64,000 nt of DNA from an uncultured Allofournierella sp. (GCA_944382705.1 CALWNE010000009.1:8982-72981), one strand, 5' to 3'. Shown: positions 17,565-26,460, counted from the first letter of the stretch. The notes: generated by a model from the letters alone, not told the origin. Numbers and translations: made by a program.

Positions 17565-17602
17565 GTGTGGTTTTTTGCCTGGAGCAAGGCCGCAGCGGCA
17601 GA

Positions 17603-20600
17603 TTAGCGGTCCTTCAGGTTTACGCTGCCGCACCGCATACGGAACACATGAAAGCCGATTTCCGGGAAATCGTACTCATTCAGTAAAGCACTTGCTGCAT
17701 CCAGGCACTCTTTCAGATCAAAACACATACAGTCCATATAGGCGTATTTCAGCCCGCAGGCACCGCCCAGCAGCTGCATACAGTGGGCAGTGCGCTGCTG
17801 GAGTTTGTATTCGATGGCAGTGCGCAGCTCCACCAGCTCCTGCTCCGGCACATTGGTCTGGTCGTAGTAAAAAAAGCCGCAGATGGCGCCGGAGGCCTGC
17901 TGCTGCTCCATGCACTCATCCATATCCTGATAGTACTGGCGCACCAGCTCGCTGCACAGGTTGCTGCCCACAATGATGTCCTGCCGCAGCAAAAAGTCCT
18001 CTCGCGTGCTGGGGTTGCAGCGGTAGCCACACAAATCAAAGGCCAGCCGCCGGGCGTCCTGCATCCGGCTGTACAGCTGCTGGCCCATCTGGCGCTCCAT
18101 CTGTCCTTGCAGCTGATAAAGGGCGCATCCCTGGCCTTTTTCCACAGGCTCAGCCAGCACCGTTACCTCATCCACCATGCCTGTGCAGACGGTCTGGCCC
18201 AGAGCAGCACCCAGCAGCAGCCATGCGGCCTGCTCCTGGGCAGCAGGTTCCAGATTCATCAGCTGAGGGTGGTACAGACTGATGCCAACCTCCTCTTTCG
18301 GGTCTCCTTCCCACCAAACCTGGCCCAGATTACAGGCCAGGGTGCAGCCCTGGTACTGTATCTTCCAATCTGTGCCGGTTTTTGGGGGCAGCCCTACCTG
18401 CAATTCCCAGCAGGCCGCCAGTGCCTGGGGAGCCTGGTCCCGCCAGAACAGGTATTTCATGGCTTCCAAACGGTGGTGCCCTATGCTGATAGCCAGCAAA
18501 AAGCGGCTGTTTTCCATGGGTTCCACTATAAAATCCACCCAGCCAAGATGGTCTTGCAGCAGCTGGCCCAGCTGCCGCATGGCCTGGCCCTGCTGCCCGT
18601 GGCCCAGCAGGGTGCGCAGGGTCTGCTCCTGGCTGGCAAAGGCCTGCCAAAATGCCTGGCTACGGCTTTTAAAGGGCCTTACGCTCACCGGCAGGGCCAG
18701 CGCACTGCGGCACCAGCGGATAAACTGCTGGGTATCTTCCGAGCCGGGTGCCAGCTCTTCGGACCGGCAGAAGGCTTGCAGTGCTTTGGCCTCCTGGTTG
18801 GTGTAGTAGTAGGCAAACCCCAGCCGGAAATGCCAAAGCGGGTCGCTTTTGCCCCGCTGCTGCACCGAAAGCAGCAGATCAATGGCCCGGTGGTACTGCT
18901 GCAGATTGTTGTAGGCACGGGCCAGCTGGCCAATGAGCAGGTAGCTGCGCTGCTCGCTGGGGATTTGTTCGATGGCATCCACAATATCCTTGTATTGCTC
19001 ATTGTCATGCCAGATGGCCAGCTGTTCCAGCAGCTGGGGGTCGGTGGGCAGGTCCTGCTGCTGGCAGCAGGTGTTGGGCCGCTGCAGCTCCACGCAGCCG
19101 GTGGAAAGCACACCCTGCTGCTCCAGCCGGGCCAGCAGGGCCTGGGCATCGTGCTCCAGCTTGTAGTCCATCTCCTCGTCATAGATGGGGATTACCTGGT
19201 AAAAGTTCACCTCGCTGCCATCCTCCATGGGGCAGACCGCCGCCCCCTCCGGCAGTTCCAGGGGGGCAATCAGCACCATGCCGGACAGCTGGGTGTTGCT
19301 GGCAAAGGGCCGTCCATTGGGCACCGTATGGCCCCAGCCCAGCCAGGTGTCCTGTTCCAGCGGCAGCCGGGCCAGCATTCGCAGCCACTGAATGGGCCAC
19401 TGCCAACGCTGTTCGCTGCTGTCCAGCTTCCAGTCTGGGGGCAGACGCAGCAAAAGCTCCGCCCGGTCTACCTTGCAGTCCGCCAGCTCCTTGGGCACCT
19501 TCATACGAGCGGCCCCCATGCCCAGCGTTACCAGTGTGTAATAGGGCCGCCGGCGGGTAGGCTCCAGCACCAGCACATCGCTTTGCACCCCCTGGGGAAA
19601 TTCCTCCTCCAGCAGGCGGCTCCAGCTTCCAATCTGGCTGCGGATGTGCTGTTCCAGTCGGCGGCGCTCCTGGGGAGTATATTTGTGCAGGGGAATCTCC
19701 CTCTCCCCCTGCTCCTGGTTGTAATTGCTGGAGTAATCGGTGTATTCCAGCTCCTGTTCCGGCTCAAACTGAGGGTTAAAGCGCAGGTAGGCAAACAGCC
19801 GCTGTTCCCGGCTTCGCCCCACATGGTAGCCCAGGCAGAAGCAGCCGCTGCGCTCAAAAATCAGGTGTCCCAGCTCCACCCGGCAGTCGGGATGCTCCTG
19901 GGCCACCTTCTGGCCAGCCAGCTGGTCCAGCCGGGGCAGCTGCTCTCTCAGCCGTGCCATCCACTGGGGCGAAAACTTGGAGGCCCCTGCCTCGTTCATG
20001 GAAAAATTGCCCTCAATCATCCGATGGTCGTAGGGCACTGCAAAGGTGCAGTACATCCCATCGAACTCCCATTTTTCAAGCTTGAGCGCCTGTTTTACCT
20101 GTTCCAGCCGCTGCGCATCGCAGCAGATGCACATCACCGAGATTTCCTGCTCGCTGCGGCAGCCCTCCGAACCAGGCTTTTGGGGCAGCGCAGGTTCCTC
20201 CTCCGGGTTTGGAGCATCGCTCAGCATCTGTTCCAGGCTTTCCCCCTGCATAATCTGCCGACGCAGCTGGCAGAACTCCGGGTCCTGGGGCCTTAGGGCA
20301 AGGCCGGTTTCCACCGCCTGCAAAGCTGCCTGGCGCTGCCCATCGTGGGCCAGCAGAGCGGCCAGATGGAGCCAGCCCCATACATACCCGGGCGCCGCCT
20401 TTACCCCCTCCTGGGAAATCTGCAAAGCCTGTTCCAGCTTGCCGATGTAGGTATAAGCCACCGAAAGGCGGTAGAACCAGCGGCCCTCCCCTGCCTGGCG
20501 GGCCTGCTGTTCCACCCGTTCCAGCCAAAAGATGGCCTGATGGTAAGCCTCATATTGATTGATGTTCAAGTCTGCATAGGCAATTTCCAGTGCAAGCTCC

Positions 20601-20749
20601 AAATCCTGAGCCACCTGCTCCTGGGAAAACCGCCCCTGAGCCAAGCCGTCATCCACATACCGGCGCAGTAATTTGAACATCTCATCAAATTCCTGCTCCT
20701 CCTTCAGCTGTGCCAGCTGCCGGCGCAATGGTTCCAGAATGCCGCTCAT
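17603..20749 (-). CDS. 1048-residue TPR protein with SUFU-like domain
   Basis: TPR-type helical repeats fill about residues 1-175 and again 570-680. Residues 365-545 resemble the suppressor-of-fused (SUFU) fold, including PYYTLVTLGMGAARMKVP, RAELLLRLPPDW, LGWGHTVPNG and FYQVIPIYDEEMDY. Residues 200-350 and the last 350 were not recognised. Bacterial SUFU domains are known mainly as immunity proteins of polymorphic toxins, usually in much smaller proteins. No toxin gene adjoins this one. There is no signal peptide or membrane segment. The ATG follows GAGAGGGG. A minus-strand promoter lies at 20822-20850, back to back with marR. Confidence 0.75.
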   Translation of the reverse strand: MSGILEPLRRQLAQLKEEQEFDEMFKLLRRYVDDGLAQGRFSQEQVAQDLELALEIAYADLNINQYEAYHQAIFWLERVEQQARQAGEGRWFYRLSVAYTYIGKLEQALQISQEGVKAAPGYVWGWLHLAALLAHDGQRQAALQAVETGLALRPQDPEFCQLRRQIMQGESLEQMLSDAPNPEEEPALPQKPGSEGCRSEQEISVMCICCDAQRLEQVKQALKLEKWEFDGMYCTFAVPYDHRMIEGNFSMNEAGASKFSPQWMARLREQLPRLDQLAGQKVAQEHPDCRVELGHLIFERSGCFCLGYHVGRSREQRLFAYLRFNPQFEPEQELEYTDYSSNYNQEQGEREIPLHKYTPQERRRLEQHIRSQIGSWSRLLEEEFPQGVQSDVLVLEPTRRRPYYTLVTLGMGAARMKVPKELADCKVDRAELLLRLPPDWKLDSSEQRWQWPIQWLRMLARLPLEQDTWLGWGHTVPNGRPFASNTQLSGMVLIAPLELPEGAAVCPMEDGSEVNFYQVIPIYDEEMDYKLEHDAQALLARLEQQGVLSTGCVELQRPNTCCQQQDLPTDPQLLEQLAIWHDNEQYKDIVDAIEQIPSEQRSYLLIGQLARAYNNLQQYHRAIDLLLSVQQRGKSDPLWHFRLGFAYYYTNQEAKALQAFCRSEELAPGSEDTQQFIRWCRSALALPVSVRPFKSRSQAFWQAFASQEQTLRTLLGHGQQGQAMRQLGQLLQDHLGWVDFIVEPMENSRFLLAISIGHHRLEAMKYLFWRDQAPQALAACWELQVGLPPKTGTDWKIQYQGCTLACNLGQVWWEGDPKEEVGISLYHPQLMNLEPAAQEQAAWLLLGAALGQTVCTGMVDEVTVLAEPVEKGQGCALYQLQGQMERQMGQQLYSRMQDARRLAFDLCGYRCNPSTREDFLLRQDIIVGSNLCSELVRQYYQDMDECMEQQQASGAICGFFYYDQTNVPEQELVELRTAIEYKLQQRTAHCMQLLGGACGLKYAYMDCMCFDLKECLDAASALLNEYDFPEIGFHVFRMRCGSVNLKDR

Positions 20750-20821
20750 GCTCTTTGCCCCTCTCTTGTTGTGATTGTTCCTCTCCCTGCAAAGGGAGCA
20801 TTGCCTTTGTTTTCATGGTAT

Positions 20822-20850
20822 ATCCTACCACATCCCAAAAGAGCTTACAA
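20822..20850 (-). promoter_or_regulatory. Promoter of the TPR-SUFU gene
   Basis: On the minus strand, TTGTAA (20845-20850) and TAGGAT (20822-20827) are 17 bases apart, about 75 bases before the start codon. Confidence 0.45.
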
Positions 20851-20875
20851 CACTGCTGCACACCCGGTGTCCCCC

Positions 20876-20923
20876 TTGACTTCATCCGATTTCGGATTTA
20901 TAATACAATCCGAAATCGGATGA
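20876..20923 (+). promoter_or_regulatory. marR promoter with twin palindromic operator
   Basis: TTGACT (20876-20881) and TATAAT (20899-20904) are 17 bases apart. A perfect 17-bp inverted repeat (20882-20898 with 20907-20923) has the -10 box in its centre, and its left arm fills the spacer exactly. Each arm holds its own 14-bp palindrome, ATCCGA-NN-TCGGAT (20884-20897 and 20908-20921), with centres 24 bases apart. This fits two MarR dimers on one face of the helix repressing their own operon. Confidence 0.85.
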
Positions 20924-20957
20924 TTTAACTTATTTGTCCAAAAAAGGAGACTGCATT

Positions 20958-21416
20958 ATGGAACAGGCCCACCGCCTTTTGCTGGAGTTTGACGGCGTTA
21001 TGAACGAAATCTGCCATGTCTACCAACAGGCAGGCCGAATGCTGGGGCTGCCCGAAAGTACCTTTTGGCTGCTGTATACCCTGTGGCTGCACCATGCCCC
21101 CCTCACCCAAACCCAGCTGATTGCCGCCACCTCCCTGCCTGCTCAGACGGTGAACTCCGCCCTTAAAAAGCTGGAACAGCAGCAGCTGGTGGAACTGCGG
21201 CCCTGCACGCAGGACCGCCGCAGCAAGGAGGTGCATCTCACCCCTCAGGGTCAGACCCTGGCTGCAAACACCGTGGCCCGTGTGGCGGCACTGGAGCAGC
21301 AAGCCCTGGGGAACATGGGCAGCCAGCTGCCCCAATTTTTGCAGCTGCTGCACCTGTATTGCGGCCAGTTCAAGCAGCTGCTGCCCCAGCTTACCAAGGA
21401 GGACCCCACACCATGA
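20958..21416 (+). CDS. MarR family transcriptional regulator
   Basis: A 152-residue winged-helix repressor. The helix-turn-helix is LTQTQLIAATSLPAQTVNSA and the wing contains CTQDRRSKEVHLTPQG. It probably senses a small toxic or phenolic compound and controls the efflux gene that follows. The ATG at 20958 follows AAAGGAGA; a TTG at 20934 in frame lies upstream of that site and was rejected. Its stop overlaps the start of the MATE gene (ATGA). The promoter carries a twin palindrome that is the likely binding site. Confidence 0.92.
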   Translation: MEQAHRLLLEFDGVMNEICHVYQQAGRMLGLPESTFWLLYTLWLHHAPLTQTQLIAATSLPAQTVNSALKKLEQQQLVELRPCTQDRRSKEVHLTPQGQTLAANTVARVAALEQQALGNMGSQLPQFLQLLHLYCGQFKQLLPQLTKEDPTP

Positions 21417-22756
21417 ACAGCTTTCAGCTTTACACCCATACGCCCCCCTTCCGTCTGTTTTTAACGCTGGCTATCCCCGGTGCCATCAGCATGATTGCCT
21501 CCTCGCTGTGGGGGCTGTTTGACGGTATTTTTGTGGGCCAGCTGCTGGGCGAAACTGCTTTTGCCGCCCTCAATCTGGCCTTTCCCTTTGTGGTCATTAA
21601 TTTTTCGCTGGCGGATTTAATCGGTGTTGGTGCTGCGGTGCCCATCTCCATTTCCCTCGGCCGTAAGGAGGAGCAAAAGGCCAGCAACTACTTTACCTGT
21701 GCCTGCCTGCTGATTTTTGCAACCGGCCTGCTGATGGGCGCTTTGATGTATCTGTCCGCCCCTGCTCTCATGGGCTGGGTGGGCGCAAAGGGCGAATTGG
21801 CCCGGCTGGCGGTGCGCTATATCCGGGTGTACGCTGTGTGCTCCCCCTTTACCACCATTATTTTTGCGGTGGATAACTTTTTGCGCATCTGCGGGCAAAT
21901 CCGGGGCAGTATGCTGCTGAATATCCTGATGTCGCTGCTGATTCTGGGGCTGGAGTACCTGTTTTTGGGGGTATTTCAAATGGACATCGGCGGTTCCTCC
22001 CTGGCGGTGAGTCTGGGCATGATGGTATGCGCTCTGGTGGCCCTGTATCCCTTTATGCAGGGTAAGCTGGTGCTTCGGTTTTGCAAACCCCACTTTCACT
22101 GGGCCATGCTGCGGCAGATAATTGCCAGCGGCAGCCCCAACTTTTTAAGCAGCATTGCCGCCCGCCTCACCTCCATTGCCATGAACAGCGTGCTGCTGTT
22201 TATGGGCGGTGAAGGGGCGGTTACGGTGTACGGCATTTTGCTGTATGCGGGGGATATTTTGCAGCAGATGCTGTACGGAACCTGCGACTCGCTCCAGCCT
22301 GCCATTGGCTACAACTGGGGCGCAGGCAAGGTGCACCGGGTCAAGGCTTTGGCGGGCTGCTGCCTGGTGGTAAGTGCCGGTATGTGCATTGCAGGCAGCC
22401 TGGTAATGCTGTTCTGGCCCCAGGCCATCGCCCAGCTGTTTTTAAAGGAGAGTGACCCTGCCCTGCTGGCTCAAACCGGCCACGCCATGGCCATTTATAG
22501 CCTGACCTATCTTACCCGCTGGTTCGGTTTTGCCATCCAAAGCTTTTTGATTGCGCTGGACCGGCCCGTGCCCGCTTCCATTCTGTCGGTGGCCAACGCC
22601 TTTGCCCTGCCGGTGGTGCTGCTGGCGGTGCTCTGGCCCATGGGGCTGGAAGGCATCTGGCTGAATGGGCCCATCACCTCGGCCCTGGTCTGCCTTTTGG
22701 CCGCCTTCCTGCTGGCCCGCATGAAGGCAAAGGGCAATCTGGTGCCCCCAGCGTAA
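21413..22756 (+). CDS. MATE family multidrug efflux transporter
   Basis: A 447-residue membrane protein with about 12 helices that exports cationic drugs or metabolites using Na+ or H+. The N-terminal TLAIPGAISMIASSLWGLFD and FVGQLLGETAFAALNLAFP match MATE proteins of the DinF/MepA-like branch. The ATG at 21413 overlaps the marR stop by four bases and follows AAGGAGG inside marR, so the two are translationally coupled and jointly regulated. Confidence 0.93.
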   Translation: MNSFQLYTHTPPFRLFLTLAIPGAISMIASSLWGLFDGIFVGQLLGETAFAALNLAFPFVVINFSLADLIGVGAAVPISISLGRKEEQKASNYFTCACLLIFATGLLMGALMYLSAPALMGWVGAKGELARLAVRYIRVYAVCSPFTTIIFAVDNFLRICGQIRGSMLLNILMSLLILGLEYLFLGVFQMDIGGSSLAVSLGMMVCALVALYPFMQGKLVLRFCKPHFHWAMLRQIIASGSPNFLSSIAARLTSIAMNSVLLFMGGEGAVTVYGILLYAGDILQQMLYGTCDSLQPAIGYNWGAGKVHRVKALAGCCLVVSAGMCIAGSLVMLFWPQAIAQLFLKESDPALLAQTGHAMAIYSLTYLTRWFGFAIQSFLIALDRPVPASILSVANAFALPVVLLAVLWPMGLEGIWLNGPITSALVCLLAAFLLARMKAKGNLVPPA

Positions 22757-22781
22757 TCCGGCGCAGAGACCAGATAACACA

Positions 22782-22826
22782 AATGCCCCCCTCTTGCAGC
22801 TATGTTCGCTGCAAGAGGGGGGCATT
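22782..22826. terminator. Perfect 19-bp hairpin between MATE and dehydrogenase genes
   Basis: AATGCCCCCCTCTTGCAGC (22782-22800) is exactly repeated in inverse at 22808-22826 around a seven-base loop. There is no clear T-run on either side, so termination is likely but not certain. Confidence 0.55.
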
Positions 22827-22859
22827 GCCTATTAATACCTATAAAAAGGGCCTAGGATT

Positions 22860-23813
22860 TCAGGTCACCAGATTGCGGGGTGTTCCCTGGCTGAATGCCT
22901 GGAGATTTTCGCACACTTCCTGGGCCAGCCGATCCAGGGCACTGGTGGTGGCCCAGGCCACATGGGGCGTAAGCAGTGCATGGGGCTGGGCACAAAGGGG
23001 CTCGCCTGGCTGGGCAGGCTCGTAGCAAAGCACATCCGCCCCATACCAGCCAAGCTGGCCGCTGGCAAGGGCCTGCGCCACCGCCTGTTCATCCACCAGC
23101 TGGCCGCGGGCGGTGTTCAGCAGAATGGCCCCCGGCTTCATGGCAGCCAGTGCCTGTGCATCCACCATTCCTCTGGTTTCGGGGGTGGCTGGGCAGTGCA
23201 GGCTTACCACATCGCTCTGTTTTAGCAGCTGCGGCCAGTCCACAAACCGGACGCCCGGCTCCTGGGGCCGGGGGGTGCGGGTGTAAACCAGCACCTCCAT
23301 GCCAAACCCCTGGGCAATTTTGGCCGCTGCCCGGCCAATATCTCCATAGCCCACAATGCCAAAGGTCATGCCATGCAGCTCCTGGTGGGGCTGTATGCCA
23401 TACTTTGCAGGAATATCCGTCTGCCAATATCCATCCCGCAGGCTGGCAGCCCGCCGGGAGGTGCCATTGGTGATTTCCAGCAGCAGCGCAAAGGTGTGCT
23501 GGGCCACGCTGTAAGTGGAGTATCCCGGCACATTGGCCACCGCTACTCCCCGGCGGCGGCAGGCTTCCAGATCCACCCGGTCGGTGCCGGTGGCTGTAAG
23601 GCCAATCCATTTTAAGTTGGGGCACTGGGCCAGCAGGGCCTCATCCACAATGCACTTGTTGCCAATCACATAGTCCGCATCCCCAATGCGGGCCGCCGTC
23701 TGCTGCTGTGGGGTGCGGGGATAAAGGGTTATATCCTGGGTCAGCTCATACAAAGGCTGCCAGTTCAGGTCCCCTTCATGGACACAGTAGCTGTCCAACA
23801 CCACGATTTTCAT
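22860..23813 (-). CDS. D-2-hydroxyacid dehydrogenase (glycerate dehydrogenase-like)
   Basis: An NAD-dependent dehydrogenase of 317 residues. It shows the Rossmann motif GIVGYGDIGRAAAKIAQGFG, the substrate-binding TARGQLVDEQAV region with its Arg, the ADVLCYEP Glu segment, and the catalytic His in TPHVAWAT. The last motif resembles glycerate/hydroxypyruvate reductases, but the exact 2-oxoacid is not certain. The ATG at 23813 lies at a normal distance after AAGGAG; a GTG four codons earlier is too close to it. No operon partner. Confidence 0.9.
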   Translation of the reverse strand: MKIVVLDSYCVHEGDLNWQPLYELTQDITLYPRTPQQQTAARIGDADYVIGNKCIVDEALLAQCPNLKWIGLTATGTDRVDLEACRRRGVAVANVPGYSTYSVAQHTFALLLEITNGTSRRAASLRDGYWQTDIPAKYGIQPHQELHGMTFGIVGYGDIGRAAAKIAQGFGMEVLVYTRTPRPQEPGVRFVDWPQLLKQSDVVSLHCPATPETRGMVDAQALAAMKPGAILLNTARGQLVDEQAVAQALASGQLGWYGADVLCYEPAQPGEPLCAQPHALLTPHVAWATTSALDRLAQEVCENLQAFSQGTPRNLVT

Positions 23814-23898
23814 CCGTCGCTCCACTCCTTGCTGTTGATTTGGGTTTTATTGTAGCCTGTTTTTTTGCATTGGGCAAGGCTGCCGGGCATTGCTGCGC

Positions 23899-23927
23899 TG
23901 GATTTTTGGCCCGGCATCGTATATAAT
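23899..23927 (+). promoter_or_regulatory. Promoter of the membrane-anchored protein gene
   Basis: TGGATT (23899-23904) and TATAAT (23922-23927) are 17 bases apart, about 50 bases before the start codon. Confidence 0.5.
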
Positions 23928-23975
23928 AAAAAGCAAATCCACTGCCCCTGGCGGCAGGAAAGAGGGAGCGTTTGC

Positions 23976-24485
23976 ATGCACAATCCCAAACAGGTTGTAA
24001 AAAAACTGATTACTGGTGCCATTCTGATGACGGCGGCCATCTTTATCTCGGTCATGATTCGGGAAAACATGGATGTTAAGGACCCCGAACAGGCCCTGCC
24101 CACCTTTGGCATTGTGGTAAACGGCGAGCTGCGGCTGAACGAGAGCACCATTTTTAGGGCCGGTTATGAGTGGAACTTTTTAACCACCGTAGCCAAGGAT
24201 ACCCCTGCCTACACCAGCGAGTCCATCCGGCAAAAAATCTACCCGGTGGAAGTGCCGCCCAACAGCGTATTGGAATTGGAGTTTTCCATGCAGCCCAAGA
24301 GCCTGCGGCTGCAACGGGCCAGTGACCCCCAGCTGGAGCATTTTGTGGAGCTGGCCGATGTAAGCGACGGCCAGCTGATTGCCCCCAGCAGCCCCGGCTT
24401 GTATCTGTATCAGGTGGAAAGCAGCTTTGGCTGGCGGGGCTCCATCCGGTATTTCTTTTTGGTTCGGGTGCAGGAGCTGGCTTAA
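23976..24485 (+). CDS. Membrane-anchored protein of unknown function
   Basis: The 169-residue product was not recognised. A single hydrophobic helix at about residues 10-28 (LITGAILMTAAIFISVMI) after basic residues suggests an N-terminal anchor with the rest outside the cell. The outer part is beta-rich, with no cysteines or repeats. It starts at ATG 23976 after AGAGGGAG, although the frame is open further upstream. It has its own promoter and terminator. No homologue or partner can be named. Confidence 0.75.
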   Translation: MHNPKQVVKKLITGAILMTAAIFISVMIRENMDVKDPEQALPTFGIVVNGELRLNESTIFRAGYEWNFLTTVAKDTPAYTSESIRQKIYPVEVPPNSVLELEFSMQPKSLRLQRASDPQLEHFVELADVSDGQLIAPSSPGLYLYQVESSFGWRGSIRYFFLVRVQELA

Positions 24486-24505
24486 AACCAACTTCTTCCA
24501 TTCAA

Positions 24506-24546
24506 GCAAAGGGCACGGCCAACAAGGCCGTGCCCTTTGCTTTTTA
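24506..24546 (+). terminator. Terminator after the membrane-anchored protein gene
   Basis: A perfect 15-bp stem (GCAAAGGGCACGGCC with GGCCGTGCCCTTTGC) around AACAA is followed by five Ts. It may also serve the converging broken gene at 24553. Confidence 0.9.
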
Positions 24547-24552
24547 TTTTGG

Positions 24553-25074
24553 TCAGCCAGGGTTTACCTTGGAAGGATAGCCCGGCGGCAAACAGGACTG
24601 GTGCGCAGCCAGAAGTGCCTGCTGGTAATAGCCCTGAAAGGTGCCGTGAAGAAATTTGGGAATGCCTTCCTCCTGAAGCCGGGCCCAGCTGCGCTCCTCC
24701 TTACGGGGCAAAATGGGATAAAACAACAGCTGGTTGCTTTGGGCGGCAGACAGCGCTCTTGGGCCGCTGCCAATTACCAGAACCCTACGCCGGTCGTAAC
24801 CGTAAGCCAGTTCCCCCACCAGATGTTCCAGGGTGCGCCGTTTAAGGCAGACCGGCTGGCAGGCTGGCAGCTGATACAAGCTCTACTCGCTGGACGCTGC
24901 ACGCACATTGTACTCGGTAATTACCACCAGCTGAGCCACCCGCTCCAACTGATGCAGACAGGGCGCCACCGGGTGATAGGGGCGTCCTGTAATTCCATCC
25001 CGCACCGATTCGGTGCCGATTAAACAAACCAAAAAAGCTTTTGCTGATTGCTGCAATGTTCCAGTCGCTTTCAT
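24553..25074 (-). pseudogene. Gene interrupted by an in-frame amber codon, HAD-phosphatase-like C-terminus
   Basis: An intact start is present: ATG at 25074 after AAAGGAGGT. The frame runs 63 codons and stops at TAG (24883-24885). The same frame then continues open for another 109 codons to 24553. The second half (RRVLVIGSGPRALSAA, LLFYPILPRKEERSW, GTFQGYYQQALL) resembles the C-terminus of HAD-type phosphatases, but the expected Asp of the GDxxGD motif is absent. The first part lacks a DxDGT motif. This looks like a decayed or internally deleted gene. A functional 63-residue product, amber readthrough, or a sequencing error cannot be excluded. Confidence 0.5.
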
Positions 25075-25138
25075 AGCTACGACCTCCTTTCCTGTGAGGG
25101 CAGCGTCTCATTGGCACTGCATATAATTCTTTATCTTA

Positions 25139-25167
25139 ACTATAATCACAATACCGAAATAAAGCAA
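25139..25167 (-). promoter_or_regulatory. Promoter upstream of the amber-interrupted gene
   Basis: On the minus strand, TTGCTT (25162-25167) and TATAGT (25139-25144) are 17 bases apart. The region is AT-rich. Confidence 0.35.
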
Positions 25168-25218
25168 GGTCTCTGGTTGTTTTCAACAAAAAATTACACT
25201 TTTATTCATAATTTACTT

Positions 25219-25923
25219 TTATTTATTTAATACTTGGCCAATGGGCTGGGTCAAAACCAGGTCTGCCCGCCGGTCTGCACTGGTGGGCGTTTTATTGATT
25301 ACCACCAGCTTGCTGCCGCCATAATAGGCCAGCAGGCCAGCTGCCGGATAAACGGTCAGGCTGGTACCGCCAACAATCAGCAAGTCCGCCCCTTCCAGGG
25401 CATTGATTGCCTGGCGGATGACCCGGTCATCCAACGGTTCCCCATACAGCACCACATCCGGCTTGATTATGCCCCCGCAGCTGCACCGGGGCACCCCTTG
25501 GCTTTGGGTAATAGCCTGGATGCCCCAGGCCTTGCCGCAGCTTGTGCAATGGTTGCGCCAGATGCTGCCATGGAGCTCCAGCACCCGGCTGCTGCCGGCG
25601 GCCTGGTGCAGACCGTCTATATTTTGGGTAATCACAGCCCGCAGCTTGCCTTCCCGTTCCAGTTGGGCCAACCGAAGATGGGCAGGGTTAGGCTTTGCAT
25701 CCAACGCAAGGAGTTTGGCCCGGTAGAACCGATAAAATTCCTCCGGATGCTGGTTAAAAAACTCGTGGCTCAAAATCTGCTCCGGGGGCCAGTTCCACTG
25801 TTGATGATACAGCCCGTCCACGCTGCGAAAATCCGGAATACCGCTTTCGGTGCTCACTCCGGCTCCCCCAAAAAACACCAGATTGCGGCTGTCCGCAATC
25901 ATCTCCTCCAGTTGCTGGTTCAT
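25219..25923 (-). CDS. cobB: NAD-dependent protein deacylase (sirtuin, Sir2 family)
   Basis: Removes acetyl or other acyl groups from lysines using NAD. The 234-residue protein has GGAGVSTESGIPDFRS (NAD binding), TQNIDGLH, catalytic His118 in ELHGS, a zinc module with Cys126, Cys129, Cys147 and Cys149, and GTSLTVYPAAGL. The zinc module ends in a tight CSC pair. AGGAGG lies eight bases before the ATG. Single gene. Confidence 0.95.
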   Translation of the reverse strand: MNQQLEEMIADSRNLVFFGGAGVSTESGIPDFRSVDGLYHQQWNWPPEQILSHEFFNQHPEEFYRFYRAKLLALDAKPNPAHLRLAQLEREGKLRAVITQNIDGLHQAAGSSRVLELHGSIWRNHCTSCGKAWGIQAITQSQGVPRCSCGGIIKPDVVLYGEPLDDRVIRQAINALEGADLLIVGGTSLTVYPAAGLLAYYGGSKLVVINKTPTSADRRADLVLTQPIGQVLNK

Positions 25924-25998
25924 GGCAGATTCCTCCTGTTTTGTGCAATGACTGATTTTGTTGTTTATTGTATGGCGGCTCTGTGGCCTAAATGCAGA

Positions 25999-26025
25999 AC
26001 AAGCCCGGCTTAAAGGCCGGGCTTG
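25999..26025 (-). terminator. Terminator after the 73-residue protein gene
   Basis: Inverted repeat CAAGCCCGGC with GCCGGGCTTG just past the stop at 26035; the T-run on the minus strand is short. Confidence 0.5.
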
Positions 26026-26034
26026 CTCGCTGGT

Positions 26035-26256
26035 TCAGGGCTTGAAGTTTGTCATAACCTGCTTTACCTGCTCCACGCTTTCCGGCTTGATGCAAGCCAG
26101 CATACGGGGAATAAAGGTCATCAGGTACATTTTGCTAAAGCTGCCATCCTGCTGCTTGGCAAAGGCTTCCTCCAGCAGCTGGCGGGCAGTCTGCTGGCTG
26201 TCTTCCTTCACATGCTGCATAATAAAATTCAAAAACATTTCCTGTCCCCGGTTCAT
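26035..26256 (-). CDS. Small conserved-looking protein of unknown function, 73 residues
   Basis: Not recognised. The product is helical and charged, with no membrane segment or cysteine pair (one Cys near residue 55). AAAAGGAG stands ten bases before the ATG, and codon use matches neighbouring genes, which supports a real gene. It diverges from nnrD and converges on nothing close; a hairpin follows. Confidence 0.65.
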   Translation of the reverse strand: MNRGQEMFLNFIMQHVKEDSQQTARQLLEEAFAKQQDGSFSKMYLMTFIPRMLACIKPESVEQVKQVMTNFKP

Positions 26257-26345
26257 GGGGTGTTGCTCCTTTTTTGTTGAACTGTTTTTTCATTGTAGCG
26301 CAGAAGATTGGTTTGTGCAAGCTTCTGCCCTGGCTGGATTGTGTA

Positions 26346-26354
26346 TGCTATAAT
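26346..26354 (+). promoter_or_regulatory. Extended -10 promoter of nnrD-ogt
   Basis: TGCTATAAT (TG at 26346-26347, TATAAT 26349-26354) with no good -35. It lies 107 bases before nnrD. Similar TGCTATAAT boxes precede the rRNA methyltransferase (28797-28805), the D,D-carboxypeptidase (41009-41017) and metG (55792-55800). Confidence 0.55.
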
Positions 26355-26460
26355 AAATAGTATCGGATGCAAGGGCAGCGCCGCACCATTTGCGCCAAAA
26401 GGCTCCGCCGTTGCTGCCCAACATAAAAGCGGCTGTGTGCCGCAAGGAGGATTGGAATCC

